NCBI GenBank assembly: GCA_021203425.1
Contig: JAJQBF010000099.1
Location: forward strand, 1 to 7,711
DNA from: Clostridiales bacterium
GTDB lineage: Bacteria > Bacillota > Clostridia > Lachnospirales > CAG-274
Direction: 5' to 3'
DNA: 7,711 nt
The notes below the pieces were generated by a model, which was not told the DNA's origin, made no database searches, and saw only the letters and a list, made by a program, of their open reading frames with translations. A program made the position numbers and the translations under genes. Positions 1-6,541 of the stretch are shown in pieces; within the stretch, counting starts at the first letter, position 1, and each line of letters starts with the position of its first letter.

Positions 1-36
1 ATTTTAAGACGTAAGATGGTAGAGCAGAGGGATTAG
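1..36 (+). CDS. nadK: Probable C-terminal end of NAD kinase (partial, cut by window start)
   Basis: Frame 1 is open from the first base to a TAG at 34-36 and encodes ILRRKMVEQRD. The other two + frames meet stops at once (5-7 and 12-14). NAD kinases of Firmicutes commonly finish with an F-[YF]-x-I-L-R-x-K-type tail, which ILRRK fits. In Clostridia the gene directly upstream of argR-recN is usually nadK, preceded by tlyA. NAD kinase phosphorylates NAD+ to NADP+ in the cytosol. Only 11 residues are visible, so the call rests mostly on gene order. The gap to argR is 4 nt, consistent with one operon. Confidence 0.5.
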   Translation: MLRRKMVEQRD

Positions 37-40
37 GGAT

Positions 41-484
41 ATGAAAAAAAACAGACAGGAAGCGCTTATCGAAATAATTAAAAATAATGATGTATCTACC
101 CAGGGAGAGCTGACAAACCTCTTAAAGGAACAGGGCTATAATGTTACACAAGCTACTGTTTCAAGGGATATAAGAGATCTTCAAATTATTAAGATTCAAG
201 GCTTGGGCGGTAAGCAGAAATACGGAATTACCGATACAAAAAATACTGTGGCTCATATAGGGGCTGTCAGAATCTTTAAAGAAGGTATAACCAGTATCGA
301 CCACGCAGGCAACATTATTATAGTTAAAACTCTTTCCGGTATGGCTAACGCCGTCTGCGCCGGAATTGACACTTTGGGCGACAAAGATATTTTGGGAACG
401 GTTGCCGGAGATGATACGATTATGTGTGTAGTAAGAGATGAAGATGCCTGTATAAGGCTTACGGAAAGACTTAAAACAGACTGA
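41..484 (+). CDS. argR: Arginine repressor ArgR
   Basis: This is a 147-residue ArgR/AhrC-family regulator, close to the family's usual 149-156 residues. The N-terminal winged helix-turn-helix (about residues 1-65) carries the recognition segment QATVSRDIRDL at 37-47. The C-terminal domain (about 75-147), which forms the hexamer and binds L-arginine, carries VKTLSGMANAVCAGID (95-110) and the signature GTVAGDDTI (119-127), whose Asp pair contacts arginine. Family members bind ARG boxes with arginine as co-repressor, repressing arginine biosynthesis and often activating catabolism. No ARG box is evident in this window, so its targets lie elsewhere. Purine-rich sequence (GAGG at 27-30, AGGG at 35-38) precedes the ATG. 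recN starts 17 nt downstream, and nadK-argR-recN is a well-known clostridial order that need not reflect shared function. Confidence 0.95.
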   Translation: MKKNRQEALIEIIKNNDVSTQGELTNLLKEQGYNVTQATVSRDIRDLQIIKIQGLGGKQKYGITDTKNTVAHIGAVRIFKEGITSIDHAGNIIIVKTLSGMANAVCAGIDTLGDKDILGTVAGDDTIMCVVRDEDACIRLTERLKTD

Positions 485-501
485 AGAGTTGGTGATGGAA
501 T

Positions 502-2190
502 ATGATTTCCGAAGTTAATATTAAAAATATAGCCATAATAGAGGAATCCTTTGTTTCCTTTGACAGAGGGCTTAATATTCTTACGGGTGAAACAGGAGCA
601 GGCAAGTCTATTATTATAGACTCCATAAATTTTGTCTTGGGGCAGAGAGCGTCAAGGGAAATAATAAGACACGGCGCCGACGAGGCCTCGGTTTCTGCTA
701 TGCTTATTGTTGAAGGAGAGGAAAATAAAGCCGAACTTCGGGAAATGGGCATAGATGTAGAGGAAGACGGAGGACTTCTGCTTATGAGAAGTCTTAATTC
801 AAGCGGAAAAAATGTTTGCAGAATAAACGGCAGGGCTGCCCCTCTTTCTATGCTCAGGGAGGCGGCGGCGCTTTTGATTGATATTTACGGTCAGCATCAA
901 AATCAAAGCCTTTTGGACGCAAAAAAGCATATGGGGCTTTTGGATAGATTTTGCGGCGAAGAGCTTAAGATTCTTCTTAAGGAAAACGAAGAAAAATATA
1001 CTGCTTACCGAAAAAGTATGAAACAATTAAGAGAGCTTAACGGTCTTGAAAGAGACAGGGAAACAGCTCTTGAAATTTTGTCTTTTCAGATAAATGAAAT
1101 TAAAGAGGCAAATATCAAAGTCGATGAAGAAGAGGAGCTTAAGGAAAAGCGGGATTTTCTTTTTAATGCCGCAAGAATTAAAGAGCTTTCGAACAATGCC
1201 GTAAATTTGCTTTACAGAGGTGAAGGTTCGGCTACGGAAAAAATAGGAGATGCCTTAAACTCCCTTATAAGTCTTTCAAGGCTTGACGAAAGTATTAACG
1301 AAAGTATAGGCGACTTAGAAGAAATCAGCAGCAGAATCAACAGCGTAACTGAGGTTATAAGAGATATAGCCGAAAGAGCGGAAGGCTCGGGAGGGGAGCT
1401 TGATGCCGTTGACAGCAGACTTGACAAAATAAAGGATATCACGAAGAAATACGGCGGAAACGAAGAAGAATGTCTTAAGTTTTTGGCAGATGCGGAAGAA
1501 AGGTTTAACACTCTTAACGAAAGCGGCGAAAGGGCGGCTGAGCTTAACGAGGAAATTAAGCGCCGGAAAAGGGATATTCTCCACAGCTGCATAAAAATTT
1601 CCGAGGTGCGCAAAAAGTATGCCGAAAGAATAGAAAGTGAAATTGAATCCAACCTGCATCAACTGGGTATGGAACGGGCTGTTTTCAAAATAAATATTGA
1701 AAGACGGAAGACCTTTGACAAGCTGGGTATGGATAATGTGGAGTTTTTCATAAGCACAAACGGCGAGGAAGAACTTAAGCCCCTTGTGAAGATTGCCTCG
1801 GGAGGCGAAATGAGCAGGGTTATGCTTTCTATTAAGGCTGTTCTTTCCGCCTGTGACGATATGGAAACATTTATTTTTGATGAAATCGATACGGGAATAA
1901 GTGGCATAACCGCACAGCAGGTTGCCGTAAAAATGGCTGAGCTTGGCAAAAGCCGTCAGGTTCTCTGTATAACCCACTTATCTCAGATTTGTGCCGCCGG
2001 AGACGCTAATTTCTGTATAGAAAAAACCTTCGGCGATAAGGGCACACGAACAAACGTAAGGCGGCTTAAGGAAGAGGACGTTATAAAGGAAATAGCAAGG
2101 CTTAACGGCGGAACGGTTATAACCGATGCTACGCTGAAAGCCGCAAGGGATCTGCGCCGTGTCAGCAGAAATTTTTCGGAGGATAATTAA
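502..2190 (+). CDS. recN: DNA repair ATPase RecN
   Basis: This 562-residue SMC-like ATPase acts early in recombinational repair of DNA double-strand breaks; the family length is about 550-590. The N-terminal ATPase half has Walker A GETGAGKS at residues 29-36 and the RecN motif IYGQHQNQSLLD around 128-139 (G130, Q131, H132). A Lys/Glu-rich region (about 150-375) fits the antiparallel coiled coil. The C-terminal half has the ABC signature SGGEMSR (433-439), Walker B FIFDEID with D460 and E461, and the switch histidine in ITHLSQ (H492). All catalytic motifs are present and the frame is intact. The start is supported by GGTGATGG at 491-498, just upstream of the ATG. In most Clostridia and Bacillus recN is followed by spoIVB and spo0A. 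Here a lipoprotein gene follows instead, one base after the stop. Confidence 0.96.
   Translation: MISEVNIKNIAIIEESFVSFDRGLNILTGETGAGKSIIIDSINFVLGQRASREIIRHGADEASVSAMLIVEGEENKAELREMGIDVEEDGGLLLMRSLNSSGKNVCRINGRAAPLSMLREAAALLIDIYGQHQNQSLLDAKKHMGLLDRFCGEELKILLKENEEKYTAYRKSMKQLRELNGLERDRETALEILSFQINEIKEANIKVDEEEELKEKRDFLFNAARIKELSNNAVNLLYRGEGSATEKIGDALNSLISLSRLDESINESIGDLEEISSRINSVTEVIRDIAERAEGSGGELDAVDSRLDKIKDITKKYGGNEEECLKFLADAEERFNTLNESGERAAELNEEIKRRKRDILHSCIKISEVRKKYAERIESEIESNLHQLGMERAVFKINIERRKTFDKLGMDNVEFFISTNGEEELKPLVKIASGGEMSRVMLSIKAVLSACDDMETFIFDEIDTGISGITAQQVAVKMAELGKSRQVLCITHLSQICAAGDANFCIEKTFGDKGTRTNVRRLKEEDVIKEIARLNGGTVITDATLKAARDLRRVSRNFSEDN
2178..2183 (+). promoter_or_regulatory. 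Shine-Dalgarno that fixes the lipoprotein start
   Basis: GGAGGA lies within the last codons of recN, 8 nt before the ATG at 2192. It selects 2192 over an in-frame GTG at 2159, which would put 11 charged or polar residues in front of the signal peptide. Translation of the lipoprotein is probably coupled to the end of recN. Confidence 0.85.
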
Positions 2191-2191
2191 T

Positions 2192-3151
2192 ATGAAAAGA
2201 TTTTTAGCGGTATTTACGGTTTCTGTTTTTATGCTTTCAGGCTGCGGCGGCAGTGAAGGCGGAAATGAAACAGCCGGTGAAAATGAAACAGCCGAGACAG
2301 AGGAAACAGCTGATGAAAACGAACCGGCTGAAACAGAGCCGGAGGAAAGCGAAGGCTCGAAAAGTAAATCGGGAACAGAAGAGCCCGAGGTAGGTCATGA
2401 CGGTGAAATTGCATCGGAAAATGATATGGCGGAAGATGCTTTTGATTATTTTTTTAAGTGTTATTCCAAAACGGAAACAGCAGACAATGTAACAAAGAGC
2501 AAAAGGGTTGAAATGGTTATGTTTGAAGACTCAGACGACCCTTACAGCATAGATTCCGAAACTTATATTGAAAAAGCCAAAAACGGTGATGATTACGACG
2601 CATATATGGAGACAAGCGATGTTGTAGACGAACAGACAAACGAGTCGGTATCAACATATACAGACGGATTTTTGTATTATGAATATGACGGAGGTCTTTA
2701 TAAACAGGAATATGAGTCATATGATGAGATCAGAAAGATTGTTGACGGATATTATTTTCAGCTTTATGATTATACTGTAAATAATGTTCTCGTTACAAAC
2801 TATATTGACGGCTATAAAAAAATCGAATTCGGCTTTGATCTCAAAAATCTTTCCGAAGCACCGGACGAATTTATTTTCGAAATTTTGTCTGCTACGGCGT
2901 CCACATATAAAAACCTGTCATTTAATGATGCCAGTTTTGAAGGCTATGTTTCCCCCGAGGGCTATGTTACAAGCTATGTAATGTATTATGACGGTCAGGT
3001 AAAACCCGGCGACGGAACGGATGTTTACCCATTTAAATACAGAACAACCGTTTCCTATTTCGACATAAACAATACAAAGGTTGAAACTCCCGATAATCCG
3101 GAGGATTATACTCTTATTATAGTAGATGAAGACGAAGAGGAGCAATATTAA
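2192..3151 (+). CDS. Putative secreted lipoprotein with acidic hexapeptide-repeat linker
   Basis: This 319-residue protein has a lipoprotein signal peptide: MKR, a hydrophobic core (residues 4-15) and the lipobox LSGC with the lipidated Cys at 18. Lgt and signal peptidase II should therefore process it and anchor it on the outer face of the membrane. Residues 19-80 form a Glu/Thr/Ala-rich acidic linker with imperfect six-residue repeats. The rest (about 85-319) is acidic and Tyr/Asp-rich, with alternating polar and hydrophobic segments that suggest mostly beta structure. The end (TVSYFDINNTKVETPDNPEDY) resembles the 'YxDxNxxxxxxxPxN' close of clostridial lipoproteins in the broad LolA/LppX-like or DUF6612-type group. 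That is an impression of layout, not a proven homology. No catalytic motif is recognised and the function is unknown. The gene begins one base after the recN stop, so it probably shares that transcript. Confidence 0.8.
   Translation: MKRFLAVFTVSVFMLSGCGGSEGGNETAGENETAETEETADENEPAETEPEESEGSKSKSGTEEPEVGHDGEIASENDMAEDAFDYFFKCYSKTETADNVTKSKRVEMVMFEDSDDPYSIDSETYIEKAKNGDDYDAYMETSDVVDEQTNESVSTYTDGFLYYEYDGGLYKQEYESYDEIRKIVDGYYFQLYDYTVNNVLVTNYIDGYKKIEFGFDLKNLSEAPDEFIFEILSATASTYKNLSFNDASFEGYVSPEGYVTSYVMYYDGQVKPGDGTDVYPFKYRTTVSYFDINNTKVETPDNPEDYTLIIVDEDEEEQY
2264..2353 (+). repeat. Imperfect 18-bp tandem repeat encoding hexapeptides
   Basis: The lipoprotein linker reads NETAGE, NETAET, EETADE, NEPAET, EPEESE (residues 25-54), five six-residue units of 18 bp each. 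The first two units share an exact 14-bp string, AAATGAAACAGCCG, at 2263-2276 and 2281-2294; later copies have drifted. This looks like a linker that grew by slippage or unequal exchange, lying between the membrane anchor and the folded domain. Confidence 0.75.
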
Positions 3152-3155
3152 GGAA

Positions 3156-3195
3156 AAGTGAAAAACAGAGGATTGACGAGGTTATGTTTTCACTT
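3156..3195 (+). repeat. Perfect 9-bp inverted repeat after the lipoprotein gene
   Basis: AAGTGAAAA (3156-3164) and TTTTCACTT (3187-3195) are exact reverse complements with a 22-nt loop, starting 4 nt after the stop codon. The stem is AT-rich and no T-run follows, so it is not a classic intrinsic terminator. It could be a weak 3'-end structure or a protein-binding site. Confidence 0.4.
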
Positions 3196-3344
3196 AAAAG
3201 GTTTTCAAGACCGGTTTATATTATAACAAATGTTTTTGAAAGTTGTTTGGCTGAACCGTAACGAATAAATATATAAAACATAAAAAATTCGGCATTAATA
3301 CAAATATATAAAAACCCAGTTAAGAGGATAAAAGGCTTTGGCGG

Positions 3345-3365
3345 AAGTTAAAATAAAAGTTAAAA
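3345..3365 (+). repeat. Short direct repeat upstream of the ireB promoter
   Basis: AAGTTAAAA occurs at 3345-3353 and 3357-3365, a 12-bp period, and ends 5 bp before the -35 element. In AT-rich DNA this may be chance. Its place on one face of the helix next to the promoter would also suit an activator site or an UP-like element. Confidence 0.25.
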
Positions 3366-3370
3366 ATGTC

Positions 3371-3399
3371 TTGATTTTTTCGGTAAAATATAGTATCAT
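3371..3399 (+). promoter_or_regulatory. Sigma-A-type promoter for the ireB-ruvX-rnj operon
   Basis: A -35 TTGATT (3371-3376) and a -10 TATCAT (3394-3399) are separated by exactly 17 bp, with AT-rich DNA upstream. Transcription should begin near 3406, giving a leader of about 45 nt with the strong ribosome binding site GAGGTGAT. It is the best promoter candidate in the gap and sits just before a compact set of co-directional genes. Confidence 0.7.
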
Positions 3400-3451
3400 A
3401 TATATATTGCAATCGGTACGGGATTATTTTTAAAATTGAGGTGATTATAAT

Positions 3452-3721
3452 ATGAAAAATTTAAGCGAAACTCAACAAATGAATTATCAAATCGACAGAA
3501 ACTCTCACTCAGAGGCAAGTATTATTATTGCACACGTTTACAAGGCACTTAAGGAAAAGGGCTACGACCCGGTTAATCAGATTGTAGGTTATATTTTATC
3601 AGGCGACCCTACTTATATAACAGGTCACAACAACGCAAGAAATCTTATAAGCAAGCTTGAAAGAGACGAGCTTTTGGAAGAGATAGTTGATACTTATATA
3701 AAGAAAACCGTAGGAAAGTAA
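3452..3721 (+). CDS. ireB: IreB-family regulatory phosphoprotein (UPF0297 / DUF965 / YrzL)
   Basis: This 89-residue protein carries the highly conserved family core: YKALKEKGYDPVNQIVGYILSGDPTYIT (about residues 30-57), followed by HNNARNLISKLERDELLEEIVDTYI (about 59-83). In Enterococcus faecalis, IreB is a dimeric substrate of the PASTA Ser/Thr kinase IreK and phosphatase IreP, and modulates cell-envelope stress response and cephalosporin resistance. Phosphorylation there is on N-terminal threonines. Here S5 and T7 lie in the equivalent tail, so T7 is a candidate site (inference). The start has a near-ideal GAGGTGAT 7 nt upstream. ireB is first in the operon, and its stop overlaps the ruvX start by one base. 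ireB-ruvX-DUF1292 is a conserved Firmicutes arrangement, often next to alaS, which is not seen here. Confidence 0.93.
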   Translation: MKNLSETQQMNYQIDRNSHSEASIIIAHVYKALKEKGYDPVNQIVGYILSGDPTYITGHNNARNLISKLERDELLEEIVDTYIKKTVGK

Positions 3722-4179
3722 TGCGTTATTTAGGGCTTGATTTCGGTTCGAAAACAATAGGTGTTTCCGTAAGCGGTGAGAGCGGTTTTGTCGCTGTGGG
3801 GGTTGAAACATTAAGGAGAGAAAGAGAAGAAAATTTAAAGGCAAATGTTCACAGAATAGGCGATTTAATTAAGGAATATGACATAGGCATAATTGTTTTG
3901 GGTTTTCCAAAAAATATGGACGGGAGCCTTTCGACGAGGTGTGAAAAAACACTTGCTTTTAAAGAAAGACTTGAAAGGACATTTAAAAAAGTCAGGGTAG
4001 ATTTGCAGGACGAGCGTTTAACTTCTGTTCAGGTGGAAAGAGCAATGACCTCCGCCGGCGTAAAAAGCAGACGGCAGAAAGAGGTTGTTGATGAACAGGC
4101 GGCTGTTATTATTCTGCAGACCTACCTTGATAAAGTACGCATTAAAGCGGAAAATAACAGGGAAGGAGAAAAGCTGTAA
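3721..4179 (+). CDS. ruvX: RuvX/YqgF family putative pre-16S rRNA nuclease / Holliday junction resolvase
   Basis: This 152-residue RNase H-fold protein is slightly longer than the usual 138-145 because of a charged C-terminal tail (about 138-152). Conserved motifs: GLDFGSKTIGVSVS (5-18) with acidic D7, VLGFPKNMDGS (59-69), DERLTS (97-102) with E98, and VVDEQAAVIILQTYLD (122-137) with D124. D7, E98 and D124 are the likely metal-binding acidic residues by family pattern. E. coli YqgF is essential and implicated in 5' maturation of 16S rRNA, while homologues elsewhere cleave Holliday junctions, so the true substrate here is open. It starts within the ireB stop (TAATG at 3719-3723) after AGGAAAG, and overlaps the next gene in the same way. 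It lies in one operon with RNase J, which favours the rRNA role (inference). Confidence 0.93.
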   Translation: MRYLGLDFGSKTIGVSVSGESGFVAVGVETLRREREENLKANVHRIGDLIKEYDIGIIVLGFPKNMDGSLSTRCEKTLAFKERLERTFKKVRVDLQDERLTSVQVERAMTSAGVKSRRQKEVVDEQAAVIILQTYLDKVRIKAENNREGEKL

Positions 4180-4484
4180 TGGCTGATGATTATTACAACG
4201 AAAAAGATACCCTTGAAACAATTGTAATGAGGGACGATGACGGTTGTGAAATAGAATTTTTTGTGATTGACGCTGCAGAGAAAGACGGAATTAAGTTTCT
4301 TCTTGTAGTCTCTGCCGAAGATTATGATAATGAAGAGCCTGAGGCATACATTATAAAGGAAGTCAGAGACGAGGGCGACGAAATTTTATTTGAATTTGTT
4401 ACGGACGAAAACGAGTATGCACAGGCGGCTGTTTTAATGAGCGGCGATGATGACGACTATGAAATAAAGAGTACGGAGGTGTAG
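4179..4484 (+). CDS. DUF1292 / YrzB-family small acidic protein
   Basis: This 101-residue, strongly acidic protein of unknown function belongs to the DUF1292 family. The family layout is visible: an opening strand ETIVMRDDDGCEIEFFVIDAAEKDGIKFLLVVSAED (about 13-48), a central EPEAYIIKEVRDEGDEILFEFVTDENEY (53-80), and a short acidic tail. There is no signal peptide, membrane segment or catalytic motif, so it should be cytosolic. AAGGAG (4163-4168) lies 10 nt before the ATG, and that ATG overlaps the ruvX stop by one base (TAATG at 4177-4181). In Bacillus the homologue yrzB follows yrzL and yrrK, the same order as here. Its stop codon touches the ribosome binding site of the RNase J gene, so translation is probably coupled. 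Confidence 0.88.
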   Translation: MADDYYNEKDTLETIVMRDDDGCEIEFFVIDAAEKDGIKFLLVVSAEDYDNEEPEAYIIKEVRDEGDEILFEFVTDENEYAQAAVLMSGDDDDYEIKSTEV

Positions 4485-4489
4485 TTTTG
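4475..4489 (+). promoter_or_regulatory. Ribosome binding site and TTG start of RNase J
   Basis: GGAGGTG (4475-4481) spans the end of the DUF1292 gene and stands 5 nt before TTG at 4487-4489. No in-frame ATG or GTG lies nearer: the first downstream ATG is codon 24, inside the conserved IPLGGLNEIGKN strand. TTG is therefore the best start, which may moderate RNase J output relative to the upstream genes. Confidence 0.85.
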
Positions 4490-6166
4490 GTTACCAGGAA
4501 GACCGGAAAGCTCAAGGTGATTCCTTTGGGCGGATTAAATGAAATCGGGAAAAATATGACGGTTTTTGAGTTCGGAGAAGAGGCTGTTATTGTTGACTGC
4601 GGAGTGTCATTTCCCGAAGAAGATATGTTGGGTATTGACCTTGTTATACCCGATTTTTCATACTGCCATAAAATCAAAAATAAAATAAAAGGTATTGTTT
4701 TAACTCACGGACATGAAGACCATATAGGGGCGCTGCCTTATTTTTTAAAGGAAATAAATGTGCCTATTTACGGAACAAGGCTTACCATAGGGCTTGTAGA
4801 GTCTAAGCTTAAGGAACATGGCATATTAAATGATGGAGACAGACACTGTGTTAATGCCGGAGAAACGGTTCATTTGGGCAGAAATTTTAAGGTTGAGTTT
4901 ATACACACAAACCACAGTATAGCCGATTCGGCGGCTTTGGCTATAAAAACTCCCGTTGGGGTTGTTATTCATTCGGGAGACTTTAAGGTGGATTTTACAC
5001 CTATCGACGGTGAAATTATAAATTTAAGACGTTTTGCCGAGCTTGGGGGCGAAGGGGTTCTTCTGTTTATGTGTGAAAGTACAAACGTAGAACTGCCGGG
5101 TTATACCTTAAGCGAAAAATCCGTAGGGGCTAAGTTTGACCAGATTTTCAGCGAAACCCCCGAAAACAGAATTATGGTGGCGACGTTTTCTTCGAATGTT
5201 CACAGAATTCAGCAGATTATGAATTCGGCTTATAAATATAACAGAAAGGTTGCCGTTGTGGGCAGAAGTATGTCGAATGTGGTAAAAACCGCAATCGAAC
5301 TTAACTATATGACACCGCTCCCCAATACGCTTATAGATATAACCGGAGTCAGACGCTATGAAGACAACAGAGTGGTTATAGTTATGACAGGTTCACAAGG
5401 GGAAACAATGTCGGCACTGTCAAGAATTGCTCAGGGAGATCATAAACAGATTGACGTAAGAGCCGGAGACAAAATTATAATCAGTGCATCTCCCATACCG
5501 GGAAACGAAAAGTCTGTTTACAAGCTTATAAACGACCTTCTTAAGAAAGGTGCAGAGGTTATATATGAGGGTATAATGGACGTTCACGTTTCAGGTCACG
5601 CAAGACAGGAAGAAATAAAACTTCTTCACAGCCTTATTAAGCCGAAATTTTTCGTGCCTGTTCACGGTGAATTCAAAATGCTTAAAACCCATGCCCATCT
5701 TGCTGAAGATTTGGGAATGAATAAGAAAAATGTTTTTGTTTTGGGGCTAGGCGATGTTTTGGAGCTTGACAGAAGTAAGGCGAAAATTACGGGAAGTGTT
5801 CCTTCGGGGCAGGTTTTTGTTGACGGCTTAGGGGTCGGAGATGTAGGAAACATTGTTATTCGTGACAGACAGCATCTCTCACAAGACGGTCTTATGATTG
5901 TTGTTGTGGCTATGGAGCGTAACAGCGGCAGAGTTGTATCGGGACCGGATATTATTTCAAGAGGTTTTGTCTATGTAAGAGAATCCGAGGCTCTTATGGA
6001 AGGCGCCAGAGAGGTTGTAAGAGATGCCTTGGATATGTGTGAACAGAGAAATATAACGGAATGGACATATATAAAAGGGCTTATTAAGGACGCCCTGAAG
6101 GATTATATCTGGAAAAAGACAAAGAGAAGTCCTATGATACTTCCTATTATAATGGATATTGCTTAA
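4487..6166 (+). CDS. rnj: Ribonuclease J (5'-3' exonuclease / endonuclease)
   Basis: This 559-residue metallo-beta-lactamase/beta-CASP ribonuclease has the typical RNase J length of about 555. The N-terminus opens with the family strand KVIPLGGLNEIGKNM (10-24). Zinc-binding motif 2 is THGHEDH (73-79), with further ligands expected at H143 (HTNHSIADS) and D165 (HSGDFKVD). The beta-CASP domain shows ATFSSNVHRIQ, GRSM, TGSQGE, SASPIPGNE, HVSGHA (H367, H371) and PVHGEF (H393). The C-terminal domain ends in RSPMILPIIMDI, as in RNase J1. Such enzymes degrade mRNA from a 5' monophosphate end and mature the 5' end of 16S rRNA. The start is TTG, supported by GGAGGTG 5 nt upstream. It lies between DUF1292 and a YlbF-family gene. 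One copy is visible, so J1 versus J2 cannot be decided here. Confidence 0.96.
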   Translation: MVTRKTGKLKVIPLGGLNEIGKNMTVFEFGEEAVIVDCGVSFPEEDMLGIDLVIPDFSYCHKIKNKIKGIVLTHGHEDHIGALPYFLKEINVPIYGTRLTIGLVESKLKEHGILNDGDRHCVNAGETVHLGRNFKVEFIHTNHSIADSAALAIKTPVGVVIHSGDFKVDFTPIDGEIINLRRFAELGGEGVLLFMCESTNVELPGYTLSEKSVGAKFDQIFSETPENRIMVATFSSNVHRIQQIMNSAYKYNRKVAVVGRSMSNVVKTAIELNYMTPLPNTLIDITGVRRYEDNRVVIVMTGSQGETMSALSRIAQGDHKQIDVRAGDKIIISASPIPGNEKSVYKLINDLLKKGAEVIYEGIMDVHVSGHARQEEIKLLHSLIKPKFFVPVHGEFKMLKTHAHLAEDLGMNKKNVFVLGLGDVLELDRSKAKITGSVPSGQVFVDGLGVGDVGNIVIRDRQHLSQDGLMIVVVAMERNSGRVVSGPDIISRGFVYVRESEALMEGAREVVRDALDMCEQRNITEWTYIKGLIKDALKDYIWKKTKRSPMILPIIMDIA

Positions 6167-6184
6167 CGCAAGAAAGCGCAAATT

Positions 6185-6541
6185 ATGAAAGATTTATACG
6201 ACAGCATAGCAAACGTATGCAGAGAATTTGAAAACAGCAGTGTTTTAAATGACTATATTGAGGCTAAGGCAGAGGCTGAGGCTGATAAGGAAAGCTGGGC
6301 AAAAATCAGAGAATTTCAAAAGCTGCATATTAAAATAAACGAAAAGGAAGCAAACGGCGAAGAAGATTTCGGTCTTCGCCACCATGTTTCCACAACATAT
6401 TTTGACCTTTTGAGAACACCTGTCTGCGAAAGGTTTATAAAAGCGGAAAACAGGCTTTTAAGTCATTTGAAATATTATGACAGCTGTATAAACGGTGTTC
6501 TTAAGAAAAAGGGCATTAACGGCTTTGGGGGCGATGAATAA
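6185..6541 (+). CDS. YlbF/YmcA (Com_YlbF, DUF964) family protein
   Basis: This 118-residue, probably all-helical protein matches the YlbF/YmcA layout: an N-terminal helix (DLYDSIANVCREFENSSVLNDYIEAKAEAEAD, about 3-34), a charged middle helix (about 36-57), and a C-terminal helix with RTPVCERFIKAENRLLSHLKYYD (about 77-99). In B. subtilis, YlbF, YmcA and YaaT form a complex that binds RNase Y, directs cleavage of selected mRNAs, and affects competence, biofilm and sporulation. Which paralogue this is cannot be settled. The gene sits 18 nt after RNase J with only a weak purine stretch (AAGAAAG, 6171-6177) as ribosome binding site, suggesting reinitiation or coupling. Its stop overlaps the next start by one base (TAATG at 6539-6543). 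Confidence 0.8.
   Translation: MKDLYDSIANVCREFENSSVLNDYIEAKAEAEADKESWAKIREFQKLHIKINEKEANGEEDFGLRHHVSTTYFDLLRTPVCERFIKAENRLLSHLKYYDSCINGVLKKKGINGFGGDE

Larger units (their letters stand above)
3152..3451 (+). other. AT-rich intergenic region between the recN and ireB operons
   Basis: This 300-bp stretch holds no convincing gene. It contains a perfect 9-bp inverted repeat just after the lipoprotein stop (3156-3195), a repeated 12-mer AAATATATAAAA (3267-3278 and 3302-3313), a repeated 9-mer AAGTTAAAA (3345-3353 and 3357-3365), and a sigma-A-like promoter (3371-3399). The ireB ribosome binding site GAGGTGAT (3438-3445) lies 7 nt before the ATG. No canonical GC-rich hairpin plus T-run terminator is seen, so how the upstream operon ends is unclear. 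Confidence 0.7.

Noticed and set aside
1315..1977. Long reverse-strand open frame of about 220 codons inside recN
   Set aside because: It lies wholly antisense to a recN with all its motifs intact, has no ribosome binding site noted, and its protein resembles no family I know. It is a by-product of codon bias in recN.
2159..2191. Upstream GTG start for the lipoprotein
   Set aside because: It would overlap recN and place charged residues before the signal peptide. The ATG at 2192 has GGAGGA at ideal spacing and gives a textbook lipoprotein signal.
3184..3261. Possible 25-residue small ORF (MFSLKRFSRPVY...) in the gap before ireB
   Set aside because: GAGG lies only 2 nt before the ATG, no promoter directly precedes it, and the peptide has no recognisable features. 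It could be a chance frame; ribosome profiling or conservation would be needed to revive it.
3236..3264. Second promoter in the gap (TTGAAA with TAACGA)
   Set aside because: The -10 is a poor match, and a much better promoter lies at 3371-3399, closer to ireB.
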